From NCBI GenBank assembly GCA_003117195.1, contig BDSI01000122.1:84030-148029 (forward strand): a stretch of DNA of 64,000 nucleotides, written 5' to 3'. Positions 36,192 through 46,607 of this stretch are shown here, piece after piece. The notes beneath the pieces were generated by a model. The model ran no database searches. It had not been told where the DNA came from and was given only the letters and a program-made list of their open reading frames with translations. Both the position numbers and the translations under genes were made by a program. This stretch comes from Eudorina sp. 2006-703-Eu-15 (taxonomy: Eukaryota; Chlorophyta; Chlorophyceae; Chlamydomonadales; Volvocaceae). Position 1 is the first letter of the stretch. Each line of letters starts with the position of its first letter.

Positions 36192-39100
36192 TCACGCGGC
36201 ATGAGAAGCAGCGCGATCCGTCGTGGCTGTGCGTTCCCGACCGAATCGACCCTGCTGGCGGCTTCCGGCCGGCTCCAGACCCTGGACATCAGCGGCCGCC
36301 TCAAGCTCGTCCTCATCATCAGCCTCAGCAACCTCAAAGTCCTCCGAGCAGCCCTGGAAGGCGCTGATGGTGCCCGTCAGCGACCTCGCGTCGCCGAAGT
36401 AGCGCAGCCGGTAGGTGCCGGCGGGCGTGCCCGGCGGAATGTCCCACAGCAGGGTGGCGAAAGACTCGGGGGACAGTTTGTGAGGCCTGCATGCACGAAC
36501 CGAGGGCGGGGGCAACGGGCGAACGGGGCACGTGGCGCAGGGAGAGGACATATACACACAAGCCTGCGGATCGGGACTGGTTGCACATGCATGGTGTCAG
36601 CGGACATTACCGAACATTTTAACAACACGTTATCATTGCAAATTATTGGATATATCTGGATGCCTAGGTCACTCCGCCGGGTCGACTGTCTGGCGCCCCA
36701 CCGGGTGCTGGCATAGGGCAGCCAGTAGTCCTCCCCGCGTCAGGCCCACCTGTGCCAGTGAAAGCGGGTCAGCCAGTCGCGATCATCGTACACCGCGCGC
36801 CACACGCCGGCCGGTCCCGCGGCTGGGTGGCCACCCGAGCCTTTCGCCGGACCGCCGCTGCCGCACGGCGACCGACGCGAGTCCGCCGCCGACGGCGCCA
36901 GCGGCCCCGCAGCGGCCGCCCGCCACCGCCACCACCGCCGAGCTCCGCCCGTCGCGGTGCTCCCGCCTCCAGGGCCTCCCAGCGCGGTCCTCTTGGGGGA
37001 CCCCTCCTCCTCCTCCTCCTCCGCCTCCTCCTCCTCCTCCTCGGGGACAAGCACCTCCACCGCCATGAAGGTGAGGTTGGTCCGCAGGTTGTTGCGGGGG
37101 CAGGCCGCCCTGCAGTGTGTGTATATCCGCACGACCGACGGGCGACGGCCCAAGCAAGTTACGCTGTGTGCGTGCTGCAGCAGGTTGGAGCACAGCCGTG
37201 CGGCGGCAAGCGGCCCCTAGTCGGGCCTTAGTCGCCCTGCTGTGTACGTTACGGAGGGCGGAGGGCGGAGTCAGCATGCGGACGGACCGCTGTCCGTCCC
37301 TGCGTCACCATTTTTGGTCGGAGCGGCTGCGGCGGCGGGCTCTGGGCAGCGCTTGCACGTTAACCGACACAGCGCTACAGGTCCGCACCTGAACACCGCC
37401 CGGGCCGTCTGACCGGTGCGGTAGCGGGGCTGCGGCTGCTCCACCACGTCGCCAAAGTCCGTCCCCGGGGGCACCCAGTCCACCACCACGGGCGCCAGGA
37501 GGCTGATCTGGTGCGACTGGGGGGTCGTGGCAGGAAGTGGGGGGCAAAGCGGACAGGGAGGGGAAACGGAGATGGAGGGGAAGGGGAAGGGCAGGGGAGG
37601 GGTCAGGGATCCCGGACGACGGCCGGCCGGAGGGGCCGTGACGCCGTCTTTGGAGCTGAGTTCGGAGCTGCGGATGGGCGGGGTCTGTCGCTTTGACAAA
37701 AGCGCTCGTCGATTTCAATGTCAACAAATCTGAACCTCGGCTGGACCACGTCGGACGGACCTCGCCTTGCCATCCTGATTCCTGAAAGAGACCCGGCCTC
37801 GATCCGCACTGGTACCTCCTGTATTCCCCGTGTGCCGCGCTGCGCGCACCTAGCCACCTACCTCCAGATCGGGCGGCTGCACGTCGCTCGTCACGGGACG
37901 GCCGTCGATCATCGCGTCCGCCAGCCGCAGGAACTCCTGCCGCGATGGAGGAGGTGGAGGAAAGCAAAGGACGGAGGGCGGAGGGCGCTCAGTGGGGCCG
38001 ACGCGGGATGTATGCCGCCGCCAGAAGGAAGGAATGCGCCCGAATGTGCGTTTCCAGCAATCAGCAGTCGTCCGCCGCATCCGCACACCACGGCCTGTTG
38101 ACGCGACTAGACCCGACTGGCCAAGGCTGCCCGAAACGCTGGAAGAGGCGCGCGGTGTTCTGTTGCTCGCTCCCACACCTCCCGTGTGATCTCAAGCAGC
38201 GAGCGTGCTTTCTGGCCTCTGTGCCTGTCCCTGGCCCTGTCCCTGTCGCTGCCAGCACAGCAGTACCGTACACTGGCACGCCGCACCTGGATGTACGCGT
38301 CCAACGTGTGCGGGCCGTACAGGGTCGACGCGCCCTCGTAGCGCTGGACCTGCGCCGGGTGCGCCGTACATACATTACACAACGCGGCGGGATGGAAGAA
38401 ACACGTCCGTGTCGGGGACGGACAAGGCGGTGTGCAGAGGACAAGGCGCGCGGCGACAGGTATGTCACGGGCGGCGCCGTACCCGACGGAGCGGGGCCGC
38501 TGCCCTGGATGCCAAGGCCGAGACGTCCTCGCGANNNNNNNNNNNNNNNNNNNNNNNNNNNNNNNNNNNNNNNNNNNNNNNNNNNNNNNNNNNNNNNNNN
38601 NNNNNNNNNNNNNNNNNNNNNNNNNNNNNNNNNNNNNNNNNNNNNNNNNNNNNNNNNNNNNNNNNNNNNNNNNNNNNNNNNNNNNNNNNNNNNNNNNNNN
38701 NNNNNNNNNNNNNNNNNNNNNNNNNNNNNNNNNNNNNNNNNNNNNNNNNNNNNNNNNNNNNNNNNNNNNNNNNNNNNNNNNNNNNNNNNNNNNNNNNNNN
38801 NNNNNNNNNNNNNNNNNNNNNNNNNNNNNNNNNNNNNNNNNNNNNNNNNNNNNNNNNNNNNNNNNNNNNNNNNNNNNNNNNNNNNNNNNNNNNNNNNNNN
38901 NNNNNNNNNNNNNNNNNNNNNNNNNNNNNNNNNNNNNNNNNNNNNNNNNNNNNNNNNNNNNNNNNNNNNNNNNNNNNNNNNNNNNNNNNNNNNNNNNNNN
39001 NNNNNNNNNNNNNNNNNNNNNNNNNNNNNNNNNNNNNNNNNNNNNNNNNNNNNNNNNNNNNNNNNNNNNNNNNNNNGTGTATGTGCGTGTGACGGCTGCA

Positions 39101-42100
39101 TAGCACGGGGCAATTATTGACGGGCTGGAGCTGGCGCTCGGACCTCCAGTCGACAGCAACGAGATGGCCAGAGTGCATTGCCAGGATAGGGAATCTAGGG
39201 ATGTAGATCCCTGCTAAGGCTAAATACTGCTGAGAGATCGACAGCCAACAAGCACCGTGAGGGAGTCAAGGATCATCTGGACCCTCTCAAGCCCTCCAGA
39301 GCGGATTCGGTCCTCCTACACTTAACATACAGTGTGGCTGAGGCAGCAGGCAAGAGCGAAGCTGGCGGCCTTCATGCGGCAGGAGCGGCCTGCTTGCTCA
39401 AGGACGTACCGTAGGGGTGTGGGGGGCCGGAGGGCTGCCGGTAGATCCCCGATTGGGGAGGGCCCACAGCCCGCCTGCGCTTTGGCCCGGTTTGGCGATA
39501 AGGTACTTTCGGGTTGTTTTCAACGCTTTCCATCAACCCGTCCACCAACACACCTGCCGGCCATGGTGGTCAACTCCCCGGGCACACACGCGATGAGCAG
39601 CTGCCCCAGCCGCAGCAGCGAGATCTGCGTCACACGAGGCTGCCTGGGCAGGCAGGGGTGAGATGGGGTGAGGGGAGGGGGTAGCTGCACGCGCGTGTGC
39701 AGGCGGGGCGAGTGACATGACGGGATGCCGGATGCCGCCAGTCAGGTACAGCAGTCGCGCTCCAGGCCCCAACATCAGCGGTGGGACGGGGACGCGCGCG
39801 CCTCCAGAAACCACCAGCCTTGTCCTGGCTTCTGAGCTGGTGTAATACGTTTATACCAGCGCCGCGTCGGTGACGCCTCCCCGCGACACGTGTTCCCCGA
39901 GAATCTTCGAACGGGTTCGATATAATTACAGCATTCAGCCCGTTCGAAGATGCTCGGGGGGACACGTGTCGCGGGGAGGCGCCACCGCCGCCGCGCTGCG
40001 TGTCGGTTAAATCGCCGGGCTAGGCCGGGGACCGGCCGCTCCGCCGCCTCTTCCCCTTCCCCCCCCCTCCCCCCCCCCGGGGATCCCTCACGCACCACAA
40101 GTACGGCACCGTGATCTGGCCGGTGTCGAGGAGGATGGGTTTCGGCGCCTGACAGGCCTGCTGCTGGGCGGACGGCGGCAGTACCAGGTTGCGGACCAGG
40201 CGCCACAGGGCCGGGCCCTGCGTGTCGCCCTGCGTGAAATCAAAGGCGCCCGGGCCTGCGGAGGTCGCCGGGGGGGGGAGTTCAGGTGGTCGAGGTGGAG
40301 GCGGGGCGATTGACGACGACCGGGCGACCGCGCATGGCGAGGGTGAAGGGCGCACGCACGTGTGTGGACAAACGTCAGCAGCAGGATGGGCCGCATCCCG
40401 GTGCCTTCGTGTCCCGGCGGTCTCCACACCTTCCTCCACCTTCCCAACGTCGCCCGTTTCGCCCACCCAGCTAGCTGCCCACACCGCACACCCCCAATAC
40501 CCGCGCACCGTCCGTCGTGCCGGCGGCGAAGCTCATGCCCATCGCGGGGGGGCAGGTGCGGCCCGCACGGGTCCACTGGCTGGCCCTCACCGTGAGGTTG
40601 GTCATGTCCAGGTAGGCGGAGCGGAAGTCGACCGGCCCGGACAGCAGGCCCTGGCGCATATATGACGTTGGAAGGGCGGGGGGAGGGCGCGTGAATGGGG
40701 GGGACGGGATTTGATTAGATAATATAATCCAGTGGAACTTCCATACGGGGATGGACGGCATGCGCCAACGAGTGCCGGCGCCCCAGAACGCATAGAGCCC
40801 GACACCCCCCTGAAGCCGCACCCGCCCGCCGCTCGCCGCCTGGTACAGCCGCCGCGCCCCGTCGAACTGCCGTACACCGATGACCGCTGCGGAGGTGCGG
40901 TCGTCCGGCCAGGCGGGTCCGCGTCCGTGGCACAGCTCGTTGCGGCCGTTGCACGTGCTGGTGGCCGTGTCGCACGGCAGTCCTGCGGGCCCGTGGATGT
41001 GAAACGACCCACGGGGCGGTGCGAACGTGCTTCGCGCGTCAGCGGTTGACCGTTACCGTTACCGATACCGGTAGAGGCGTGCCCCCATCATGCGTCGCCA
41101 ACGAGCGGTCTCTTGGCGCTGCGCCTCCGGCAGTCCGCAACTATCGAACCCTCGCAGAAGAAAGCAACGGCAGCAGCGGCTCTTGTCCTCCCCAAGCGTG
41201 GCGTTGTTTTTTCAAGTTAAGCGTCGGCCTCTGACCGCCGTAGCTAGCGAATTCAGTGTAGCCCAAGTGCCCAACCCAAACCTCCCACCCGCAACGGTGC
41301 CGTCCGCCCCCTTAGCTGGGTCCTACCTGTGTCCAGGCAGAAGGCACCCTGGGTGTTTGGGCTCGTATCCCCGACCGACGCTTGCGCCACCGCCGCCACG
41401 AAGTCCCGATCGAACCGCAGCAGCCCGGGGGCTGCCGGGCCGCCGCCGCCACCTTCCGCCGGCTGCGGGCCGCCGCTCGACTCCGGCCCTGCGCCGCCGC
41501 GCTGCCCGAATCCGACCGTGGGCCGCTGCGGGGTCTTGGGTCTTAGGTCCGGGGTCCCCGGCGACCTCACGCGGAACGGAGCCCCGCCGGCGCCATCCGC
41601 GCCGGCGGCCGTCCTCAGATCCAGGCCCAGCGCCGCCCAGACAGCCGCCTCGGCAGCCGCCGCCGAAAGGGCCTCCGAACGGCTCACGCCGATCCGTCCG
41701 GACACGGATGGGGCCCGGCGCGCTGCCGCCCGCACCTGGCTGGGCTGGCTGGCCTGGCTGGCCGCTAGGTCGGCCCTCCTCGCAGCCCCTGCCGCCGCCC
41801 CGGACTGCAGCAGCAGCAGCTCCTCCTCCGCGGCGGCGCGCGCCTCCGCCTCCGCCGCCCACCGCTCCAGCGCCAGCTGCGCCGCCGCCTTGTTGTCGCC
41901 GGACACCAGTCGGTTGGTGTTGTTGAGGGAGGTGCAGTGCACCGCGAACCAGCCCAGCGCCCCGCGGCCGGCGCCGGTGGCGGCATCGGCCAGGCGCACG
42001 AGCGTCAGGTCCGTGTCCACGTCGGCGTCGTACCTGTACGACGGGTCAACAATCGTACACACCCCTCGCGTTCTGGGCTTAATATCGTTGATGATACGGC

Positions 42101-45100
42101 ACTGAGGGGTGCCGGCATTGCCACGACGCAGGGACCGATGGTGGGATCTGTGTCACTACCCGCCGCAGTTCAATCCTTTCCAATTACACAGGGGCCCAAG
42201 CATTGCGAGACATTCGGACATCCTGCACCCGATCAGAGGGCCGGTGGACTGCCCGAGCTGCGACGAGTACATCGCCGTTCCCTGTACCACACACGTCCTG
42301 GGCGCGTCTTTACTACCCGGCCCTCGAGAGCGTGCGGCAAGGCTGCCAAGGGTGACCTAAGGCCGGACGACCTCAGGCTTATAGCTGGCGCATGGCGACG
42401 GACGGGCGGAGTCACGGCTGTCACGGCACTGGACGGATACCTCCGCAGAGGGTCAGTTCGCACTCGCCTGCTCCGCTCCTCGGGTGGGTTGGCCAGGTAC
42501 GCGGTGGGGCTGCGGTTGATGGACGCCCCCGCCAGGTCGCCTCTGGCCAGGGACAGCTGCGTCGGTCGGAGCGACTCGTGCGCCGCCCGGATGGCCTGGG
42601 AGGAGACAAGGGAGACGGCCAACGCAACAACATGAACACGAAACAACAGGAAACAACGCAACCGCAACCATGATCGACAAACAACCCAGATGGTTGGTTC
42701 AAAAGCGCGCGGAGAGGTGGGCCGCCGGCGGCAGTCAAGTTGCAACCTGATGGTGCGGCAGGTATGGTGAACCGCTCCGTGAGGGTCAAAAGGGCGTTGG
42801 GCTTGGAACCCGCGGGCCGCAACACCACCGGGCGGGGCTAGGGGATGGAGCGGTACTCGGGAGGGCAAACGGGGTGCAAGGGAGAGGTCCGAAAGGCGCG
42901 CGTGTTGGTGAAGTGGCAAAGGACTGCTGCGAACGGAAACTGCGAAGGAGAAGCCCTCTCCAGGCGCACGACTGCCTCGCTCGCCGGCCACACGTTAATG
43001 CACCACCAAGGTAATGCCACAGCGAGCAGCGCGCCCCGGGTGTCCCTCCCCCCCCCACACACACAGCCGTACCGTCACGACGCCGTCGACCATCGCGTCG
43101 AACGTTTGCTTCACGAAGCCCAAGCTGGTGATGTCGTACAATAAGTACTGCAGGAACCCCGCTGGCGAGGCGTGCGTGTGCGTGCCGCTGATGGCCACGT
43201 TCGCCGTGTTGTACAGCTCACTGCCGTACAGGGTCTGCGGGGCGCGGCGACCCACATGGCGGCGACCCACATGGGCATGCGAGGCGCAGTGCCTGGGTCA
43301 AGTCCTGGGTCAAGTCCTGGGTCAAGTTCTGGGTCACAAGTCCGACCGCACGCGCCATCGTGGAACTACCCCGCATGACGATCAGCCAAGGCCGATAGGA
43401 TCACCCCGAGGAACACCTGCACGCTTCATGTAGGGCTACCTCGTGACAAGACGGGTGCTGGTTCGAGCGTGTTTATTCGCACACACGGAATCGGTACGGA
43501 TCTCAGATCGCGGCGCAGATCGAAAGACGGATCCAGATCCAGATCCAGATCCGGATCAGGGTGACCCGGCCAGGCAGGTCGATGCGCTCGATACCCTCGC
43601 GCCCTGCTGCCCGCCGTCTCCATCGTCATCCCTCCCCGTCCGCGCCTGACGCGCTGCAACCGTCTGTACACCCGGGTTGGTACGACACCCTTCCTGCGCA
43701 GTATGACACCCCCAACACGCCTGCGCGGCACCTGCAACGGGGTTCGGGGGGTCATGCTCGTGCGGCCCCGTGCGCGCCTCCTCACACTGTACGGCCGACG
43801 CCCCCATGTCGTGTCGCGCCCCTGTCGCTCCCCTTCCGCATCCCTCATGTCTCCAATGGGGACACGAAGCACGGGGACTCCCCATGCCTCGTTCCCGCAC
43901 GCCATGTCGTGTCGGGCTGTCGGCCCCCACCTGCAGGCGCTGCACCACCCTCAGGGTCACCAGCTGTGAGGCCATGCAGGCGTCCATGGACACGTACACG
44001 AAGCGCCGCCTGCGGGCGTGAGAGGGCGGGGCGCGGCCCAGTGGGTGCAGTCCGCCCGACCAGCGGCGGCCAAGGCGAGTTGGAGACCACCCCACTGGGT
44101 CGGCGCGGTCCACACCGTCGCGGGAAGAGGCGAGCGTGTGTCAGCCTGCCGTACCCACGCGAACGAGTGCACGACACGATATGGTACGATATACGACATG
44201 GTACGACACGACATGCCGCATGCCCCCGCTGCCCCGGCTGCAAGGTCGCGTGGCTACCACATGCGATGGCCTCTGACGCGCCCCATGTGACTCAAGTCCT
44301 TGTCGGGGCCGTGTGTCACCGCGGGGGAGGGGGGGGGGGCAAATTGAAACAAGAAATAAACCCGAAGAACGGACCCGGGCACACCCGGGGGGGGAGAGGG
44401 GAGTCGACGTACGCGCGCCGGGCTCAAGATTGTCGACAGGCTCGGAGGGCCTGGGGCTGCTGGCAGCAGCGCTGCGATAGCCAGCGTCCTCCGGAACTCC
44501 ACCAACCCACCTCGGGTCCTCCGCAGCTGCGAACGCAAACGCCCTGGCAAAGAGCCGGGTGTGCAAACCCTGCGCCGTCTGCAGGGGGTTGGCGTAGCCC
44601 TGCGCGGGTTGGTGGGTTGCGAGCGGCGGGGGCCGACCGACCGGACGGTAGGAGCAGTGGTGTGTATGTACAGGGGCAGGAGCAGGAGCAAGGCGCGACG
44701 GAGCGCGTTCTCAGGGTTGCGGCAGTCCATTCGCGTCTGGACGTGCTTTGGGTCGTTTGTGGCTGGCTGGGTCGTGGGGTCAGCCATGCAGCAAAGGGGG
44801 GGGGGCCGGTGTTCCGGGTGCCTGCTCATTTTTGCCAGCGTCCTACCACGCGTGGCACGCATCCGGCTTGTCGCACCTTGGGCGCTGCGACTGAGCACCC
44901 GATGCCCCGACGTGCCCCCCTGGCTCGGCAGAGTATCTTGCATCCCGGCCACACGACTGACCCCTACACCGACTGCGGCCTGGGGGCCCATACCATCAGA
45001 TTGACATCGGCGACAGGTCCCGTGATGTCGCCGACTCCTGCAGACGCGAGCGACGGTTGGCATGCACGTGGGGTCCACTGTAACGTGATTCAAACAGGCC

Positions 45101-45259
45101 ACGTCAAATGCTTGGCTGACTGTTTGCGGGTAACGCACCAATTCCAGACAGGAAATTGCATCCACAGGGCTTTAGAATGCGTCCAAGAAACAGCGCAACG
45201 CACACCGCGACCAAGTTGGCTTTGCCGGAGAAAGCTGTTCCTCTTGTGTAAACCATCAT
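36192..45259 (-). CDS. Neutral (alkaline, non-lysosomal) ceramidase, interrupted by assembly gap
   Basis: Hydrolyses ceramide to sphingosine and fatty acid, in the secretory pathway or at the cell surface. Visible exons: 45259-45139, 45037-44994, 44599-44511, 44009-43931, 43234-43073, 42595-42468, 42033-41327, 40982-40804, 40650-40509, 40255-40096, 39643-39554, then an N-gap, then 38349-38287, 37936-37862, 37516-37389, 37109-36750, 36486-36192. Phases agree on each side of the gap. Family landmarks: VGDITGPVADVNLM, YANPLQTAQGLHTRL, SGTHTHASPAGFLQYLLYD, INRSPTAYLANPPEER, HCTSLNNTNRLVSGDNK, active-site GDTSPN, CDTATSTCNGRNELCHGRG, GELTTMAG, STLYGPHTLDAYIQ, QISLLAPVVVD, and WDIPPGTPAGTYRLRYFGD at the C-terminus. 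Exon 1 has a hydrophobic signal-like stretch (ANLVAVCVALFLG). The exon carrying the usual Y-T-H-Y region is missing, presumably in the gap. A low-complexity insert of over 100 residues precedes the active site. The exact start among nearby ATGs is uncertain, and 40804 is the softest splice site. Confidence 0.92.
38535..39076. other. Assembly gap (542 N)
   Basis: Run of undetermined bases inside the ceramidase gene, between the exons at 39643-39554 and 38349-38287. By comparison with the family, one or more exons of the catalytic domain should lie here. Confidence 1.
39858..39998. mobile_element. Large foldback element in ceramidase intron
   Basis: Left arm about 39872-39915 and right arm about 39939-39983 are reverse complements with few mismatches over about 44 bases, around CTCCCCGCGACACGTG and TCTTCGAACGGG. 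Weaker pairing extends outwards. The loop is about 23 bases. It lies in intron 39644-40095. Confidence 0.75.
43288..43336. repeat. 14-bp tandem repeat in ceramidase intron
   Basis: Three to four copies of GGGTCAAGTCCT(G) in tandem, within the intron 43235-43930. Confidence 0.8.
44338..44395 (+). repeat. Retroelement-tail-like block in ceramidase intron
   Basis: Contains GAAATAAACCCGAAGAACGG then ACCCGGGCACACCC, matching 31370-31425 directly and 29384-29440 in reverse. It lies in the intron 44010-44510. Confidence 0.6.
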
Positions 45260-46607
45260 TCTATGATATATGTGCAGGATGACGGCGCTGCAATTGTCTT
45301 TCGCGCGTGTTGCACCGTCATTGGCGGCACCCAAGCAAGAGCACGAAACAACCGTTCATGTTCCGGTTTCACAACCAAAAAGTCCTGGCTTGTATTGGTA
45401 AACTACCCACAGTATGAAGCCTCTGGTGAAGAAAGATGTGACTTGAGGGGATTGCGCACGAGCGATGTGACGTGACCGTTGGACTTCGTTCCGCAGTCGT
45501 ACATACCGCCTACCTGTACTATTGTACAGAGGCATCGGTAATGAAGAGTACCTGTGCATTGGAATACATATGCATCCATTTCTTGCAAGTTGCAACCTTG
45601 CAGATAGGTGGTGTCCTGAGAAAGGTTCTGAAGGGTTCTTAGACCTCCGGGCGTGTCCGAGAGCACGTATTTCATCCCTATCTACTTCCCTTCCAATTTG
45701 CTTTTAGTTGTCATCCACGCGCATGTTGGGGCGCTCTGTCGATGGTTTCGCTGGCCGCATGACCATCCCCGGGGAGCCCCGGGGTCTCCGCCCCCTTCAC
45801 CACGCAAACACCTACCACAGCCACGGAGGCACCGCATTTCGACAATGCGCGTTCAGGTAAACCGTCCATTCTGCGTTATAATTCTGCGGCGCATGCCACC
45901 GGCCGGTGCTACCGAAGGTTACGCTTTTGGCCCAGCGTACAGTAGGCCCGCATCCACCGACATGGTGCTTTGCCTCCATCCGTTGCTTTACGGTTAACCG
46001 CACTCCCGTGCCGTTCTTGCACATGCGCTGCTTGGAAATGCATTCCGATATCCACCATGCATGTCATAAGAGTGGCTCGCCTGGTTGATTAACGCCGGCG
46101 GCCGCCTGCTTGGCAGGGTTTCGCGTCCAATTGAAATTCAACGGGGAAGTAGAGTCCTCAGAATCCAGCATGCAAATATACAGAATCTATAAATGGTCTC
46201 AGGTAGTGCCGCTGCACAAAATGTCAACATGAGTCGGGTTGCGACAAGTACATCCCGCCGCAGACTTCAGATCAAACACGCGAGCCCCCACGTATGGTCT
46301 GGATAATTCTGCAGAACGTCAGACTGTCAGTAACTCTCAGCAAAACGGCTGTGCGCGGCCCTTCCCGTAGCCTTCGGCTTAGTGACACGTACGGCGCAAC
46401 AGCAAAAAGAATTCTGCCATAAAACAACATTGAAACGTGCTCAACACAATAACTTCTCTATATTATGGCAGCTTATCGTGCTGAAAATTATCTCCATCAT
46501 CAAGCCTGTTCTGTCTCGGACTTTAGCAGGACATCCGTTGGTAATCATCGGAACCCGACGCCCAAAACTCACCAGCAGCGTTGAAGCCTTGCACACAGCG
46601 CAGCCAC
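45260..46607. promoter_or_regulatory. Divergent upstream region of ceramidase and REJ-like gene A
   Basis: The ceramidase runs left from 45259 and gene A runs right from 46608, so this 1.35 kb should hold both promoters. Only the element at 46343-46407, entered separately, is supported by comparison. Confidence 0.4.
46343..46407 (+). promoter_or_regulatory. Upstream element shared by the three REJ-like genes (gene A copy)
   Basis: About 200-265 bases before the gene A start. Contains GCCCTTCC(C/G)G(T/C)AGCCTTCG and, about 20 bases on, GTACGGCGCAAC. The same two blocks in the same order lie at similar distances before genes B and C. Confidence 0.6.

Noticed and set aside
37945..39178. Long frames of 220-390 codons spanning the N run
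   Set aside because: Their length is created by undetermined bases; the flanks are ceramidase exons and introns.
43525..43560. ATCCAG hexamer run as telomere-like repeat
   Set aside because: Too short, and the unit is unlike the TTTTAGGG/TTTAGGG telomere repeats of green algae; a simple microsatellite in a ceramidase intron.
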